Part shown: positions 16,553-24,938 of the stretch, piece by piece
Layout: every line of letters starts with the position of its first letter
Numbering within the stretch: position 1 is the first letter of the stretch
From: Yinghuangia elevatio
GTDB taxonomy: Bacteria; Actinomycetota; Actinomycetes; Streptomycetales; Streptomycetaceae
Direction: 5' to 3'
Length of the DNA stretch: 48,936 bases
NCBI RefSeq assembly: GCF_040649515.1
Contig: NZ_JBEZFP010000063.1
Coordinates: forward strand, 1-48,936
The notes under the pieces: model-generated
Seen by the model: the letters and a program-made list of their open reading frames with translations, nothing else
Told to the model about the DNA's origin: nothing
Database searches by the model: none
Program-made: the position numbers and the translations under genes

Positions 16553-17115
16553 GCGAACCCTCCTCGGAACTCCCGGAGTCGACGGAGATCGAACTGCTGC
16601 GGCAGTTCTGGTGGCTGCACGACGCCCGGTGGTACCAGGCGGTGAAGGCCCGGTTCGGGCAGGACGCCGCCAACGAACTCAACGCCGAGGTCATGCAGTT
16701 CGTGGCCCGCCGCGTCGCCACGCTCTACGCGCGCTGCACCCGCCTGGACCTGTCCGGCCGGGACGGTTCGGCCAAGGACGTGGCCGGGGTCCTGGAGGCA
16801 CTGGCCCGCCTGATGTTCGCCGACACGGTACGCCTCGAGTCGACCGACTTCGCCGACGACGGCACCTGGGACACGGTCGTCAGCGAGCACTACGCGCTGA
16901 AGATGCTCAAGGCCAGCCGCTCGCTGGAGAACTACGTATGCCCGTGCCTGGAGTTGCGCGGCGGCTGGTTCGAGGGCCTCGGCGTGGCGGCCGCCGACTC
17001 GGTCGTGGAGTGCAAGCGCGAGGGGTCGGCGGTCTGCCGGTTCCACGCCCGCCTCGGCCGGGACGACGGCCAGGGCCGGGAACACCCGACCACCACGGCG
17101 ACGGCCGACAGCTGA
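16549..17115 (+). CDS. Uncharacterised Cys-containing protein (DUF6125/V4R-like)
   Basis: A 188-residue soluble protein with no signal peptide or membrane segment. It starts with acidic sequence, then ELLRQFWWLHDARWYQAVKA. The C-terminal half carries YVCPCLE and later VECKREGSAVCRFHARLG, four cysteines in a pattern reminiscent of V4R or L-2-amino-thiazoline-carboxylate hydrolase-like domains, which may bind metal or small ligands. I cannot assign a reaction. GTG overlaps the previous stop (GTGA). Its place between the KS pair and UbiX/UbiD implies a role in chain building or release, for example as an accessory dehydratase, isomerase or ligand-binding subunit. Confidence 0.6.
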   Translation: MSEPSSELPESTEIELLRQFWWLHDARWYQAVKARFGQDAANELNAEVMQFVARRVATLYARCTRLDLSGRDGSAKDVAGVLEALARLMFADTVRLESTDFADDGTWDTVVSEHYALKMLKASRSLENYVCPCLELRGGWFEGLGVAAADSVVECKREGSAVCRFHARLGRDDGQGREHPTTTATADS

Positions 17116-17146
17116 CCGCCCGGAGCAGAGGAGCGAGGTGCGAACG

Positions 17147-17788
17147 ATGCGACTGGTCGTGGCCATCACCGGTGCCACCGGGGCGGTCCTGGGCGTACGC
17201 CTGCTCCAGGAACTGCGGCTGCACGAGGACGTCGAGACCCATCTGGTGATCAGCAGATGGGCCCGCTCGACGCTGACGGTCGAGAGCGGTCTGAGCACCG
17301 CGGAGGTGGCCGCGCTCGCCGACGCCGCGTACTCCCCCGACGACCAGGGGGCGGCGATCTCGTCCGGGTCGTTCCCGGTGGACGGCATGGTCGTCATGCC
17401 GTGCAGCATGAAGACCCTCGCCGCCGTCCGGATCGGCTACGCGGACGGCCTCGTCGCGCGGGCCGCGGACGTCACGCTCAAGGAACGACGCAAGCTCGTG
17501 CTCGTGCCGCGGGAGACCCCGCTCAACGACATCCATCTCGACAACATGCTCACGCTGTCGCGCATGGGCGCGGTGATCCTGCCGCCGGTGCTGACGTTCT
17601 ACAACCGCCCTTCCGGCGTGGACGACATGGTCGACCACATCGTCTCCCGGGTCCTCGACCAGTTCGGGATCGCCGCGCGCCGCGCACGTCGCTGGCAGGG
17701 ACTGCCGGACGCGAACCTCACCCCGACGGCCGACGGCCTCGAACGCCGCCCCGTCACCGCGAACACCACCCGGGGGACGACCTCATGA
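17147..17788 (+). CDS. ubiX: UbiX-like flavin prenyltransferase
   Basis: A 213-residue UbiX/Pad1-type enzyme, which joins a dimethylallyl group to FMN to make the prenylated flavin needed by UbiD decarboxylases. The N-terminal flavoprotein fold starts RLVVAITGATGAVLGVRLL, PCSMKTLAAV is the FMN-binding region, and RRKLVLVPRETPLNDIHLDNM is the highly conserved family signature. ATG at 17147 begins just at the first strand; a GTG at 17138 would add three residues and sits after AGGAG. It overlaps the UbiD gene by 4 bp, so cofactor and apoenzyme are made together. Confidence 0.94.
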   Translation: MRLVVAITGATGAVLGVRLLQELRLHEDVETHLVISRWARSTLTVESGLSTAEVAALADAAYSPDDQGAAISSGSFPVDGMVVMPCSMKTLAAVRIGYADGLVARAADVTLKERRKLVLVPRETPLNDIHLDNMLTLSRMGAVILPPVLTFYNRPSGVDDMVDHIVSRVLDQFGIAARRARRWQGLPDANLTPTADGLERRPVTANTTRGTTS

Positions 17789-19257
17789 GCCACCTCGCCG
17801 ACCTGCGCAGCTACCTCGACGCCCTGGCCGCCATCGGCGACCTGAAGACCGTCGACCGCCCGGTGAGTGCCGATCTGGAGGCCGCCGCGCACACCCGGCG
17901 CTCCTACGAACTACGGGCCCCCGCACCGTTTTTCACCAATATCGCGGACGACCGCATCGGGATGCGGATGTTCGGTGCCCCGGTCGGCGTCAGCTCCCGG
18001 GCGGACATGCCGCTGGCCCGGCTCGCGCTGTCGGTCGGGCTCCCGCCGACCACGGGGGCCGCCGAACTGGTCGACCATCTGGTGCGCACCCGCGACGCCG
18101 AACCCGTGCCGCCGCGCCCGGTGCCGGCCGCGGGTGCGCCGTGCAAGGAGAACGTCCTGCTCGGCGACGACGCCACGCTGGACCGCTTCGTGATGCCGCG
18201 CATCCACGAGAAGGACGGCGGCCACTACCTCAACACGTGGGGCGTCATCGTCGCGAAGACGCCCGACGGCTCGTGGAACAACTGGTCGATTACCCGGATC
18301 ATGGTGCTCGACGGCAAGCGCATGACCGGTCTGGTGATCCCGCCGCAGCACCTCGGCCTGGTCTGGCAGGCCTGGGCGGAGCGCGGCGAGCCGATGCCGT
18401 ACGCCCTGGTGCAGGGCGGCGCCCCCGCGATCCCCTTCGTGGCCGGCATCCCGCTGCCGCGAGGCGTCGACGAGGGCGGCTACATCGGCGCGTTGCAGGG
18501 CGCGCCCGTCGACGTGGTGCGCTGCGAGACCGTCGACCTCGAGGTGCCCGCGCACGCGGAGGTGGTGATCGAGGGGCACCTGTCGGTGGGCCGGGACAGC
18601 ATGGAGGGCCCGTTCGGCGAATACGCCGGCTACGCGTCGAACCACACGTCCCTGCAACCGGTGTTCTCCGTCGAGGCGATCACCCACCGCGACGCGCCGA
18701 TCTGGCCCATCGTCGCCGAGGGACGGCCCGCCGACGAGTACCACACCGTGACCGGCACCGGCCGGGCCGCGAACGCCCTGTACGGACTGCGCCGCGCCGG
18801 CCTGCCGGTCACCACGGTGTGGATGCCGTTCCCCGCCGCCATGCACTGGACGGTGGTGACCGTGCCGGACAACTGGCGCGCCGTCCTCCCCGGCGTGGAC
18901 TCCGCGGAGTTCGTGCACCGGATCGGCGAGGTGATCCACAACAGCGGCGGCCCCAGCGCGATGATGCCCACCACGTTCGTGCTGGACGACGACGTGGACC
19001 CCTCCGACGAGGCCGACCTGCTGTGGGCGCTGGCCACCCGCCTCCACCCCCGGGACCGGCGCGAGGCGTGGGACACCGTCGTCCTGCCGTTCATGGCCTG
19101 TTACACGGACGAGGAACGCAAGGCGATGCGCGGTCCGGGCGTGCTGCACGACGGCCTGCTCCCCGCATGGGGCGAAGGGCGGCTGGACCACGCCTCGTTC
19201 GCCCAGGCCTACCCGGCCGAAATCCGGCGCAGGGTCGTCGACCACTGGGACGACTGA
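17785..19257 (+). CDS. ubiD: UbiD-family prenyl-FMN decarboxylase
   Basis: A 490-residue UbiD-type decarboxylase, normal in length. The catalytic Arg and the two Glu of the family can be placed at R171 (WSITRIMVLDGK), E274 and E279 (MEGPFGEYAGY), with the same 5-residue Glu spacing as Fdc1. UbiD enzymes remove CO2 reversibly from alpha,beta-unsaturated or aromatic acids using prenyl-FMN. Inside a polyene-type operon the natural substrate is a conjugated carboxylic acid, so it probably removes the terminal carboxyl of the finished chain and leaves an odd-numbered hydrocarbon end. ATG overlaps the UbiX stop. Confidence 0.93.
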   Translation: MSHLADLRSYLDALAAIGDLKTVDRPVSADLEAAAHTRRSYELRAPAPFFTNIADDRIGMRMFGAPVGVSSRADMPLARLALSVGLPPTTGAAELVDHLVRTRDAEPVPPRPVPAAGAPCKENVLLGDDATLDRFVMPRIHEKDGGHYLNTWGVIVAKTPDGSWNNWSITRIMVLDGKRMTGLVIPPQHLGLVWQAWAERGEPMPYALVQGGAPAIPFVAGIPLPRGVDEGGYIGALQGAPVDVVRCETVDLEVPAHAEVVIEGHLSVGRDSMEGPFGEYAGYASNHTSLQPVFSVEAITHRDAPIWPIVAEGRPADEYHTVTGTGRAANALYGLRRAGLPVTTVWMPFPAAMHWTVVTVPDNWRAVLPGVDSAEFVHRIGEVIHNSGGPSAMMPTTFVLDDDVDPSDEADLLWALATRLHPRDRREAWDTVVLPFMACYTDEERKAMRGPGVLHDGLLPAWGEGRLDHASFAQAYPAEIRRRVVDHWDD

Positions 19258-19313
19258 CCGTGCCGGGCGACCGCTCTGCCCCGACCGACTTCCGAAGACG
19301 TTGATGGAGTGAC

Positions 19314-19790
19314 ATGGCGTTGAACCCTAGGTGCGTCGGCACGAAGTACCCGCCGGCGCACCCGTATCCGGTGGAATCCGAGACGATCCGGCGCTTCGCG
19401 GAAGCGGTGGGCGACCCCGCCCCCGTGTACACCGACCCGCAGGCCGCACGGGCCCTGGGCCATTCCGCCGTTCTGGCACCGCCGACGTTCTCCTTCGTCG
19501 TGGTGGCCCGCGCGATGCACGACGTGTTCGACTACCGGGATATCGGGTTCGATCCGACGTACGTCGTGCACGGCAACCAGCGGTTCGACTACACCCGGCC
19601 GATCCAGGCGGGCGACCGTCTGGTGACCACTCTGGAGATCACCGGCGCCCGCACCCTGCGCGGCCGCGACGTGCTGAGTTTACGGGCCGACCTCGCGGAC
19701 GCGGACGGCGGGCACGTCGTCACCACGCACATGACCTTCGTCTCCATGAACGCCATGGAGGGCGGTGGCCCCGATGGCGATCAGCGCTGA
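19314..19790 (+). CDS. MaoC-fold dehydratase subunit, HadA/HadC-like
   Basis: A 158-residue hot-dog protein of the FAS1-like dehydratase group. KYPPAHPYPVESETIRRFAEAVGD and the later APPTFSFVV match the non-catalytic, substrate-binding subunit of mycobacterial HadAB or HadBC. It should pair with the next gene product to dehydrate beta-hydroxyacyl-ACP. GGAG lies 5 nt before the ATG. Leu123 is encoded by TTA (19680-19682), so this structural gene is itself bldA-dependent. Its end overlaps the next gene by 17 bp, supporting a heterodimer. Confidence 0.85.
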   Translation: MALNPRCVGTKYPPAHPYPVESETIRRFAEAVGDPAPVYTDPQAARALGHSAVLAPPTFSFVVVARAMHDVFDYRDIGFDPTYVVHGNQRFDYTRPIQAGDRLVTTLEITGARTLRGRDVLSLRADLADADGGHVVTTHMTFVSMNAMEGGGPDGDQR

Positions 19791-20199
19791 GGACGCGGAG
19801 GTCGGCACCGAACTCCCGCCCAGGACGGTCACCCTCACCCGGACCGACCTGGTGCGGTACGCGGGGGCCTCCGAGGACTTCAACCCCGTGCACTGGAACC
19901 CCCGGGTGGCGCGCGAGGCGGGCATGTCCGACGTCATCGCGCACGGAATGCTCACCATGGCGCTGGCCGCCCGCACCGTCACCGACTGGGTGCGCGACCC
20001 GGGCGCGATCGTCGAGTACCGCACCCGCTTCGCCAAGCCGGTCGTGGTGCCCGACGACGAGCGCGGCACGGACGTCGAAATCCGGGGCCGGGTGGGCGCG
20101 TTGCTCGACGGCGGACGGGTCCGCGTGGACCTCGTGGTGACCAGCGGCGGCGCCAAGGTCCTCAGCGAGGCCCGCGCCGTCGTGCGGCTCGCGCCATGA
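19774..20199 (+). CDS. MaoC-fold dehydratase subunit, HadB-like
   Basis: A 141-residue catalytic hot-dog subunit. The hydratase-2 motif is GASEDFNPVHWN, giving the catalytic Asp and His (D35, H40), followed by SDVIAHGMLTMALAAR. With the preceding subunit it should convert 3-hydroxyacyl-ACP to trans-2-enoyl-ACP, and repeated rounds would build a polyene. ATG at 19774 is chosen because it starts at the conserved region; a GTG at 19765 is also possible but lies too near GGAGGG. Confidence 0.87.
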   Translation: MAISAEDAEVGTELPPRTVTLTRTDLVRYAGASEDFNPVHWNPRVAREAGMSDVIAHGMLTMALAARTVTDWVRDPGAIVEYRTRFAKPVVVPDDERGTDVEIRGRVGALLDGGRVRVDLVVTSGGAKVLSEARAVVRLAP

Positions 20200-20278
20200 C
20201 GCACCGGACGCGTACCCCATGCGACCGACGGCCGGCGCGCCCCCCGTCCAACGGCGACCGGAACGGAAGAAACGACGG

Positions 20279-21202
20279 ATGAGTCCTCCGGCCTATCTGC
20301 TCTCGCCCGGCTACGTCCTGGGCGAGACCGAGCAACCGCACACCGCCATCGAGCAGTTGGAGGCCCGGGTGGCGGGCTACGGCATCCCCATGGCGCCCCG
20401 GGCCTGGGGCTGGGGCAGCTACTTCCGTACCGACCGCACCCCGGTCGAGCTGGCGGTCGCCAGTGCCGAGACCACGCTCAAGGCGTCCGGTGTGCCCCGG
20501 AGATCGGTCGACGGGTTCATCGTGTGCACCACCGCGTTCCCGAGTTCGGTCGACGACCACGCCGGCCTCCTCGGCACCGTGCTGGGGGAACTCCGGCTAC
20601 CCGCGGTGTCCTTCGCGTGCGGGATGACCCTCAACAGGTGCAACAACCTGCTCGCCGCCCTGCACGTCGCCCGGTCCCTGGTGGAGAACGGCAGCCTGCG
20701 CACCGTCCTCGTCGTCACCGCCGACCGCATCGCCGACGAGTCCGAACGCCTGGAGAAGTTCGCCCTGTTCAGCGACGGCGCGGCCAGCTGCCTGGTCAGC
20801 TCCGTCGAACAGGGGCCGGACGCCTACCAGTTCCTCGCCTCGGCCTCCGCACAGGACGCCGAGGTCATGGGGCAGCGCGACCAGATCGACCCCCGGCTCG
20901 CCGTCGCGGTCAACGACCAGCTCCAGCGCGCCACCGGCATCCCGCTGGAGAAGGTCGGCGCGCTGCTGCCCGCCAACCTCGTCCGGCCGCTGGTGACCCT
21001 CAAGGAGCGCCAGGCCGGCTTCACCGCACGGCAAGTACGCACGCAGAACATCGAACGTATTGGCCACTGCTTCGCCGCGGACCCGCTCATCAACCTCGTC
21101 GATATTGCCGCGTCGGGAGAGGAGGAGATCGATGAGCTGTTTCTGCTGGCCTCCAGCGTCCCCGGAGCCAGGCACGGGGTCCTGCTCCGAAAGATCGCGT
21201 GA
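20279..21202 (+). CDS. KAS III-like thiolase-fold enzyme
   Basis: A 307-residue thiolase-fold protein of the KAS III/HMG-CoA synthase-like group. A nucleophilic Cys is visible in SFACGMTLNR (C114). The FabH His motif is replaced by LLPANLVRP, and the Asn region reads IGHCFAADPLINL, so the standard Cys-His-Asn triad is not intact. Such enzymes can prime chains with unusual acyl groups, transfer acyl groups or make esters or amides. It may start the chain from the hydrazono-acetyl-ACP made by the right-hand operon, but this is inference. The SD is weak (GGAACGGAAGAAACG). It is followed closely by the C45 gene. Confidence 0.75.
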   Translation: MSPPAYLLSPGYVLGETEQPHTAIEQLEARVAGYGIPMAPRAWGWGSYFRTDRTPVELAVASAETTLKASGVPRRSVDGFIVCTTAFPSSVDDHAGLLGTVLGELRLPAVSFACGMTLNRCNNLLAALHVARSLVENGSLRTVLVVTADRIADESERLEKFALFSDGAASCLVSSVEQGPDAYQFLASASAQDAEVMGQRDQIDPRLAVAVNDQLQRATGIPLEKVGALLPANLVRPLVTLKERQAGFTARQVRTQNIERIGHCFAADPLINLVDIAASGEEEIDELFLLASSVPGARHGVLLRKIA

Positions 21203-21221
21203 CGTCGAAGAGAGGTGTCGC

Positions 21222-22382
21222 ATGGTGCCAGGGGTCGAGACGGACAACCCCGCCCGACCGCTCGACGCGCCGTACGCCCCCCGCCCCGGCGGCCAGGGCG
21301 ACGTGCCGGGTGCCCTCGCCCCGGCACCGTTCCTGAAGCTGGCCGGCGACCCCTTCGAGCTCGGGCGGCAGCACGGCGCGGCCCGCGCCGCGGCGCTGCA
21401 CGCCTTCCTCGACGACGGGCTCGCCCGGATGAACCATCTTCTGGACAACCGGATTTCGACGGCCGCGCTGCTGCCGATGATCTCGGCGTTCCGGACCGAG
21501 ATCGAGGCGGCCACCCCCGACCTCGCCGAGGAGATCCGCGGTCTGGCGGAGGGCGCCGGCATCAGCCATCCGGAGGCGTTGCTGCTGCAGATGCGCCGGG
21601 AGATCGTCGGCTACCGCAGCACCAGCCGCCCGCAGGGCGACTGCACCACGTACGCGCGGGTGGCGAAGAACCCGCCGAACACCGTGCTGGCGCAGACCGT
21701 CGACCTCAACGGCAACCTCGACGACCAGGCCGGCGTCCTCTCGGTCCGCAAGGCCGGGGCGCGGCGCGAGGTCCTGGTGCTGAGCTTCGGCGGCCTGCTC
21801 GGCTACCTCGGGATGAACAGCGACGGCCTCGCCGTCGGCATCAACCTCGTCCTGGGCGGCAAATGGCGTGCCGGGATACCGCCTTACCTCGCGGTCCGGC
21901 ACGTGCTGGACAGCGCCGGGTCGGTGGCGGAGGGCCTGGAGGTCCTGCGCGGGCTGAAGCTGGCGAGTTCCCGGTCGCTGATGCTGTGCGACCGGCGCGG
22001 TGCCGCGTACGCCGAGTTCCTGGACGGGCGCATGCAGGTGGTCGAGGGTGGCCGCCTGCTGCACACCAACCACTTCCTGCACCGGGAGTTCATGCCGTTC
22101 GACGAGCTGAACGTCTTCGCCAAGAACGGCTCGCTGCGCCGCCTGGAGGCGTGCGGGGTGCGGCTGAACGCCCTGCCGGAGACGGCTTCGCCGCAGGACC
22201 ACCTGGACCTGCTGTCGACCCCGCCGATCTTCGTGCCGGACAACGGCGACATCCGCCGCGAACGCACCGTGGCGGTGGCGGTGATGCGCCCGGCGCACGG
22301 CGACATGCACCTGCTGGGCTCCCGGACCGCGGTTGCGCCGCAGGTCTTCCGGGTGGACGCGGCCGGAGGCGAGGGGGCATGA
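21222..22382 (+). CDS. C45 Ntn acyltransferase/hydrolase
   Basis: A 386-residue protein of peptidase family C45 (acyl-CoA:isopenicillin N acyltransferase-like). These are Ntn hydrolases that cut themselves before a Cys, which then becomes the nucleophile; here RPQGDCTTYARV gives C141. Other family marks are DPFELGRQHGAA, GYLGMNSDGLAVGINL and LLHTNHFLH. It could release the chain from the ACP by hydrolysis, remove an N-acyl protecting group or form an amide. No signal peptide is seen, so it acts in the cytoplasm. AGAGAGG precedes the ATG. Its stop overlaps the PPTase start by 4 bp. Confidence 0.83.
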   Translation: MVPGVETDNPARPLDAPYAPRPGGQGDVPGALAPAPFLKLAGDPFELGRQHGAARAAALHAFLDDGLARMNHLLDNRISTAALLPMISAFRTEIEAATPDLAEEIRGLAEGAGISHPEALLLQMRREIVGYRSTSRPQGDCTTYARVAKNPPNTVLAQTVDLNGNLDDQAGVLSVRKAGARREVLVLSFGGLLGYLGMNSDGLAVGINLVLGGKWRAGIPPYLAVRHVLDSAGSVAEGLEVLRGLKLASSRSLMLCDRRGAAYAEFLDGRMQVVEGGRLLHTNHFLHREFMPFDELNVFAKNGSLRRLEACGVRLNALPETASPQDHLDLLSTPPIFVPDNGDIRRERTVAVAVMRPAHGDMHLLGSRTAVAPQVFRVDAAGGEGA

Positions 22383-23209
22383 CCGGTGGCGCGGAGAGCT
22401 GGCTGATCGACCTGCACGGGGCCGACGACGTATGGGACGACGCGGCGTGCCGCGGCGACCTGTCGCCGGAGGAGTCCCGCCGGGCCGCTCGCCTGCGCCC
22501 CGCGTCGGCGGTCACGTACGTCCGCTCCCGCTCGGCCGTCCGCCGCGTGCTCGCCCACGTGCTCGGCGGGTCCCCCGCGGACCTGCCGGTCGCCGCTGCC
22601 CCGAACGGACGCCCGGTTCTGCCGAACCACCCCGGAATGCACGTGAGTTGGTCGCGGTCGGCAGGCGTGCTGCTGGTCGCGATGAGCCGCGGGGGCCCGG
22701 TCGGCGCGGATGTCGAGGCCGTACGTCCCGTCAAGTCCCCCGGCCGGGTCCTGCGCACGTTCTACCCGGACACCGCCGCGCTGGGGGACATCGACGACCC
22801 CGAGGTGTTCCTGTCGGCGTGGACCCTGCTGGAGGCCGCGGTCAAGGCGACCGGGCGCGGGCTCGCCAAGGGCGCCGGCGACGTGCGGCTGCACCGGCCG
22901 CCGGGCGCGCGCCACTGCGCACTCCTCGGCATCGGCGCCGGCACCGGTGGTGCGCGGGAGTGGTCCGCCCGCACCGACCGGTTCACCCCACCCCGGTCCT
23001 CCGTACCGGTGATCACGGCGGTGGTGGTGCGGGGCGCCGCCACGCCCGACCGTCCCCATACCTGGCGCTTCCCGGGGACGGCGACCGCCGCAACGCCCCA
23101 GCCGCGCCGCCCGCGACCGCTCGCGAGCCGGCGCGGGCACGTCGGAGCCGGGTCCGACGCGGAACCGAACCGCCCAACGCTCGGACGATTGGAGATTGCG
23201 CAATGCTGA
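22379..23209 (+). CDS. Sfp-type phosphopantetheinyl transferase
   Basis: A 276-residue 4'-phosphopantetheinyl transferase. The magnesium-binding motifs are GADVEAV (D111, E113) and WTLLEAAVKATG (E152, K156). It converts apo-ACP to holo-ACP and presumably serves the two ACPs of the cluster at 27765-28013 and 39783-40046. The last 45 or so residues are Pro/Arg-rich and look non-conserved. ATG overlaps the preceding stop; its own stop overlaps the next gene's start by 7 bp. Confidence 0.9.
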   Translation: MTGGAESWLIDLHGADDVWDDAACRGDLSPEESRRAARLRPASAVTYVRSRSAVRRVLAHVLGGSPADLPVAAAPNGRPVLPNHPGMHVSWSRSAGVLLVAMSRGGPVGADVEAVRPVKSPGRVLRTFYPDTAALGDIDDPEVFLSAWTLLEAAVKATGRGLAKGAGDVRLHRPPGARHCALLGIGAGTGGAREWSARTDRFTPPRSSVPVITAVVVRGAATPDRPHTWRFPGTATAATPQPRRPRPLASRRGHVGAGSDAEPNRPTLGRLEIAQC

Positions 23210-24876
23210 TCAGTGACGAACTCCGCCGGAAGATCCTCGCCGACCGCTCCCTCGGTGCGGGCAACGTGGTGCACCGGCTTCCCGAATACGGGCGGTCCCT
23301 CGACGAGCAGGTCCTCTGGCTGGACGGCACCTGGCAGTCGCCCGCCGGCGACTACCCCGAGGTCCTGACCCTCGGCGACCTGCACGAGGTCGTCGAGACG
23401 TACGCCGGCTTCTACCGCCAGGCCGGGGTGCGGGCCAAGGACGCGGTCGCCATCGTGTCCACCTCGATCACCGACTTCGCGATCAACCTGATGGCACTGA
23501 CCAGCCTCGGCGCGGTCGCGTCGCTGGTGAGCGCGCACATGCCGGCCGAGGTGCGCCGCGAGTACATCCGCCGCCAGCAGGTGACCGGCATCATGACGCG
23601 CGAGCCCTGGCACAAGGGGCTGCTGACGCACGTCGACGACGACCCGGCACCGAAGTTCGTCGCCATGCAGTCCGACATCACGCCCGCGCACCGCGCGCAC
23701 CTGCCGGCCAAGTTCCCGTTCCGGCACACCCGCGTCGACCCGATCCTGATCTCGCACTCCTCGGGCACCACGGGCATCCCGAAGTCGGCGTACCACACCC
23801 ACGAGACGCTGTTCCACGGCGCGCTCAGCCGGCTTTCGGACGGCCAGGACTGCAGCATCCGCAAGCGTCTTCTGGCACTTCCGGGCCACCACGTATCGGC
23901 GATGTCCAACACCCTGCTCGGGCTGCTGCTGGGCGCGCCGGTGGTGCACTACACCGACCCCAGCGGCAAGGCCGTCCTCGACGGGATCGAGAAGCACCGC
24001 CCGGTCATCGTCTTCGGCTTCACCCACACCTTCGCCGAGATGGCGGCCGAGGACCTGACGGACCGCGACCTGTCGTGCGTCGCGGCGTACTACGCGTCCG
24101 GCGACGCGGCACACAAGGTGCACATCCAGAAGCTGTTGGCGAAGGGCCGGAGCCCCTACACCGGCCGGGACCTCAAGCAGCACATCATGCCCGGCGCGAT
24201 CTTCATCGACATGTTCGGCTCGACCGAGATGGGCTACGTGCTCTTCGACTACGTGCACCGCATCGGCGGGGAGAACGTCGGCCGCTGCATCGGCCGTCCG
24301 ATGCGGTTCGCGGAGGCGGTCGCGCTGTCCGAGGACGGCGAGGTGCTCCCGCCCGGAGAGGTGGGCCGCCTCGGCGTGCGGTCGAAGTCGCTCACCCCCG
24401 GCTTCTGGAACGACAACGTCCGCTGGCACCAGCAGTGGCTGGGCGGCTACTTCCTGACCGGGGACCTGGTCTACCGCGACCCCGGGAACACCTTCTACCA
24501 CCTGGACCGCACGTCGGACGCCATCCGCTCCAAGGACGGCTGGGTGTTCAGCGCGTACACCGAGGAGCTGCTGCTCTCCGAGTACGCCGAGATCCACGAC
24601 GTCACGGTGGTCGGACTGGCGGACGAGGGCGTGCGGTTCGGCTGGGAGGACGAGGGCGTCGCGGAGACGTACGCGCTGGTGACCCTCGCCGCGGACGCCG
24701 CCTCGCCCGAGGACCCGACGGCCTGGATCAACGCCGCGCTGGCCAAGCACGGGCTGCCCGAGGTGGCCGGCGCGGTCATCGTCTCCGACGACAAGATCCC
24801 GGTCGGCATCACCGGCAAGGTCCTCAAGCGCATCGTGCGCGAGCAGGCCGGCGCGCTGGTCGAGGGCTGCCGCTGA
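23203..24876 (+). CDS. Adenylate-forming ligase, substrate unknown
   Basis: A 557-residue ANL-superfamily enzyme. SSGTTGIPK (186-194) is the ATP-binding loop, FGSTEMGYV matches motif A5, YFLTGDLVYRD matches A7, DRTSDAIRSKDGW is an atypical hinge, and GITGKVLKRIVREQ carries the A10 Lys. It should activate a carboxylate (fatty or short acid) as acyl-AMP for transfer to the ACP. In triacsin and cremeomycin, ANL enzymes (Tri17, CreM) instead make N-N bonds with nitrite, so such a role cannot be excluded. A GGAG sits upstream, and it lies in a tight run with the PPTase and desaturase genes. Confidence 0.82.
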   Translation: MLISDELRRKILADRSLGAGNVVHRLPEYGRSLDEQVLWLDGTWQSPAGDYPEVLTLGDLHEVVETYAGFYRQAGVRAKDAVAIVSTSITDFAINLMALTSLGAVASLVSAHMPAEVRREYIRRQQVTGIMTREPWHKGLLTHVDDDPAPKFVAMQSDITPAHRAHLPAKFPFRHTRVDPILISHSSGTTGIPKSAYHTHETLFHGALSRLSDGQDCSIRKRLLALPGHHVSAMSNTLLGLLLGAPVVHYTDPSGKAVLDGIEKHRPVIVFGFTHTFAEMAAEDLTDRDLSCVAAYYASGDAAHKVHIQKLLAKGRSPYTGRDLKQHIMPGAIFIDMFGSTEMGYVLFDYVHRIGGENVGRCIGRPMRFAEAVALSEDGEVLPPGEVGRLGVRSKSLTPGFWNDNVRWHQQWLGGYFLTGDLVYRDPGNTFYHLDRTSDAIRSKDGWVFSAYTEELLLSEYAEIHDVTVVGLADEGVRFGWEDEGVAETYALVTLAADAASPEDPTAWINAALAKHGLPEVAGAVIVSDDKIPVGITGKVLKRIVREQAGALVEGCR

Positions 24877-24938
24877 CCCGGACCGCACCACGACCGGCGG
24901 CCTCCGGCGCCGCCGCGGTCCCCCGAGGAAGGAAGGCA

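Noticed and set aside
21222..22382. Beta-lactam (penicillin) biosynthesis
   Set aside because: The C45 family includes isopenicillin N acyltransferase, but no ACV synthetase or IPNS-like gene is present.
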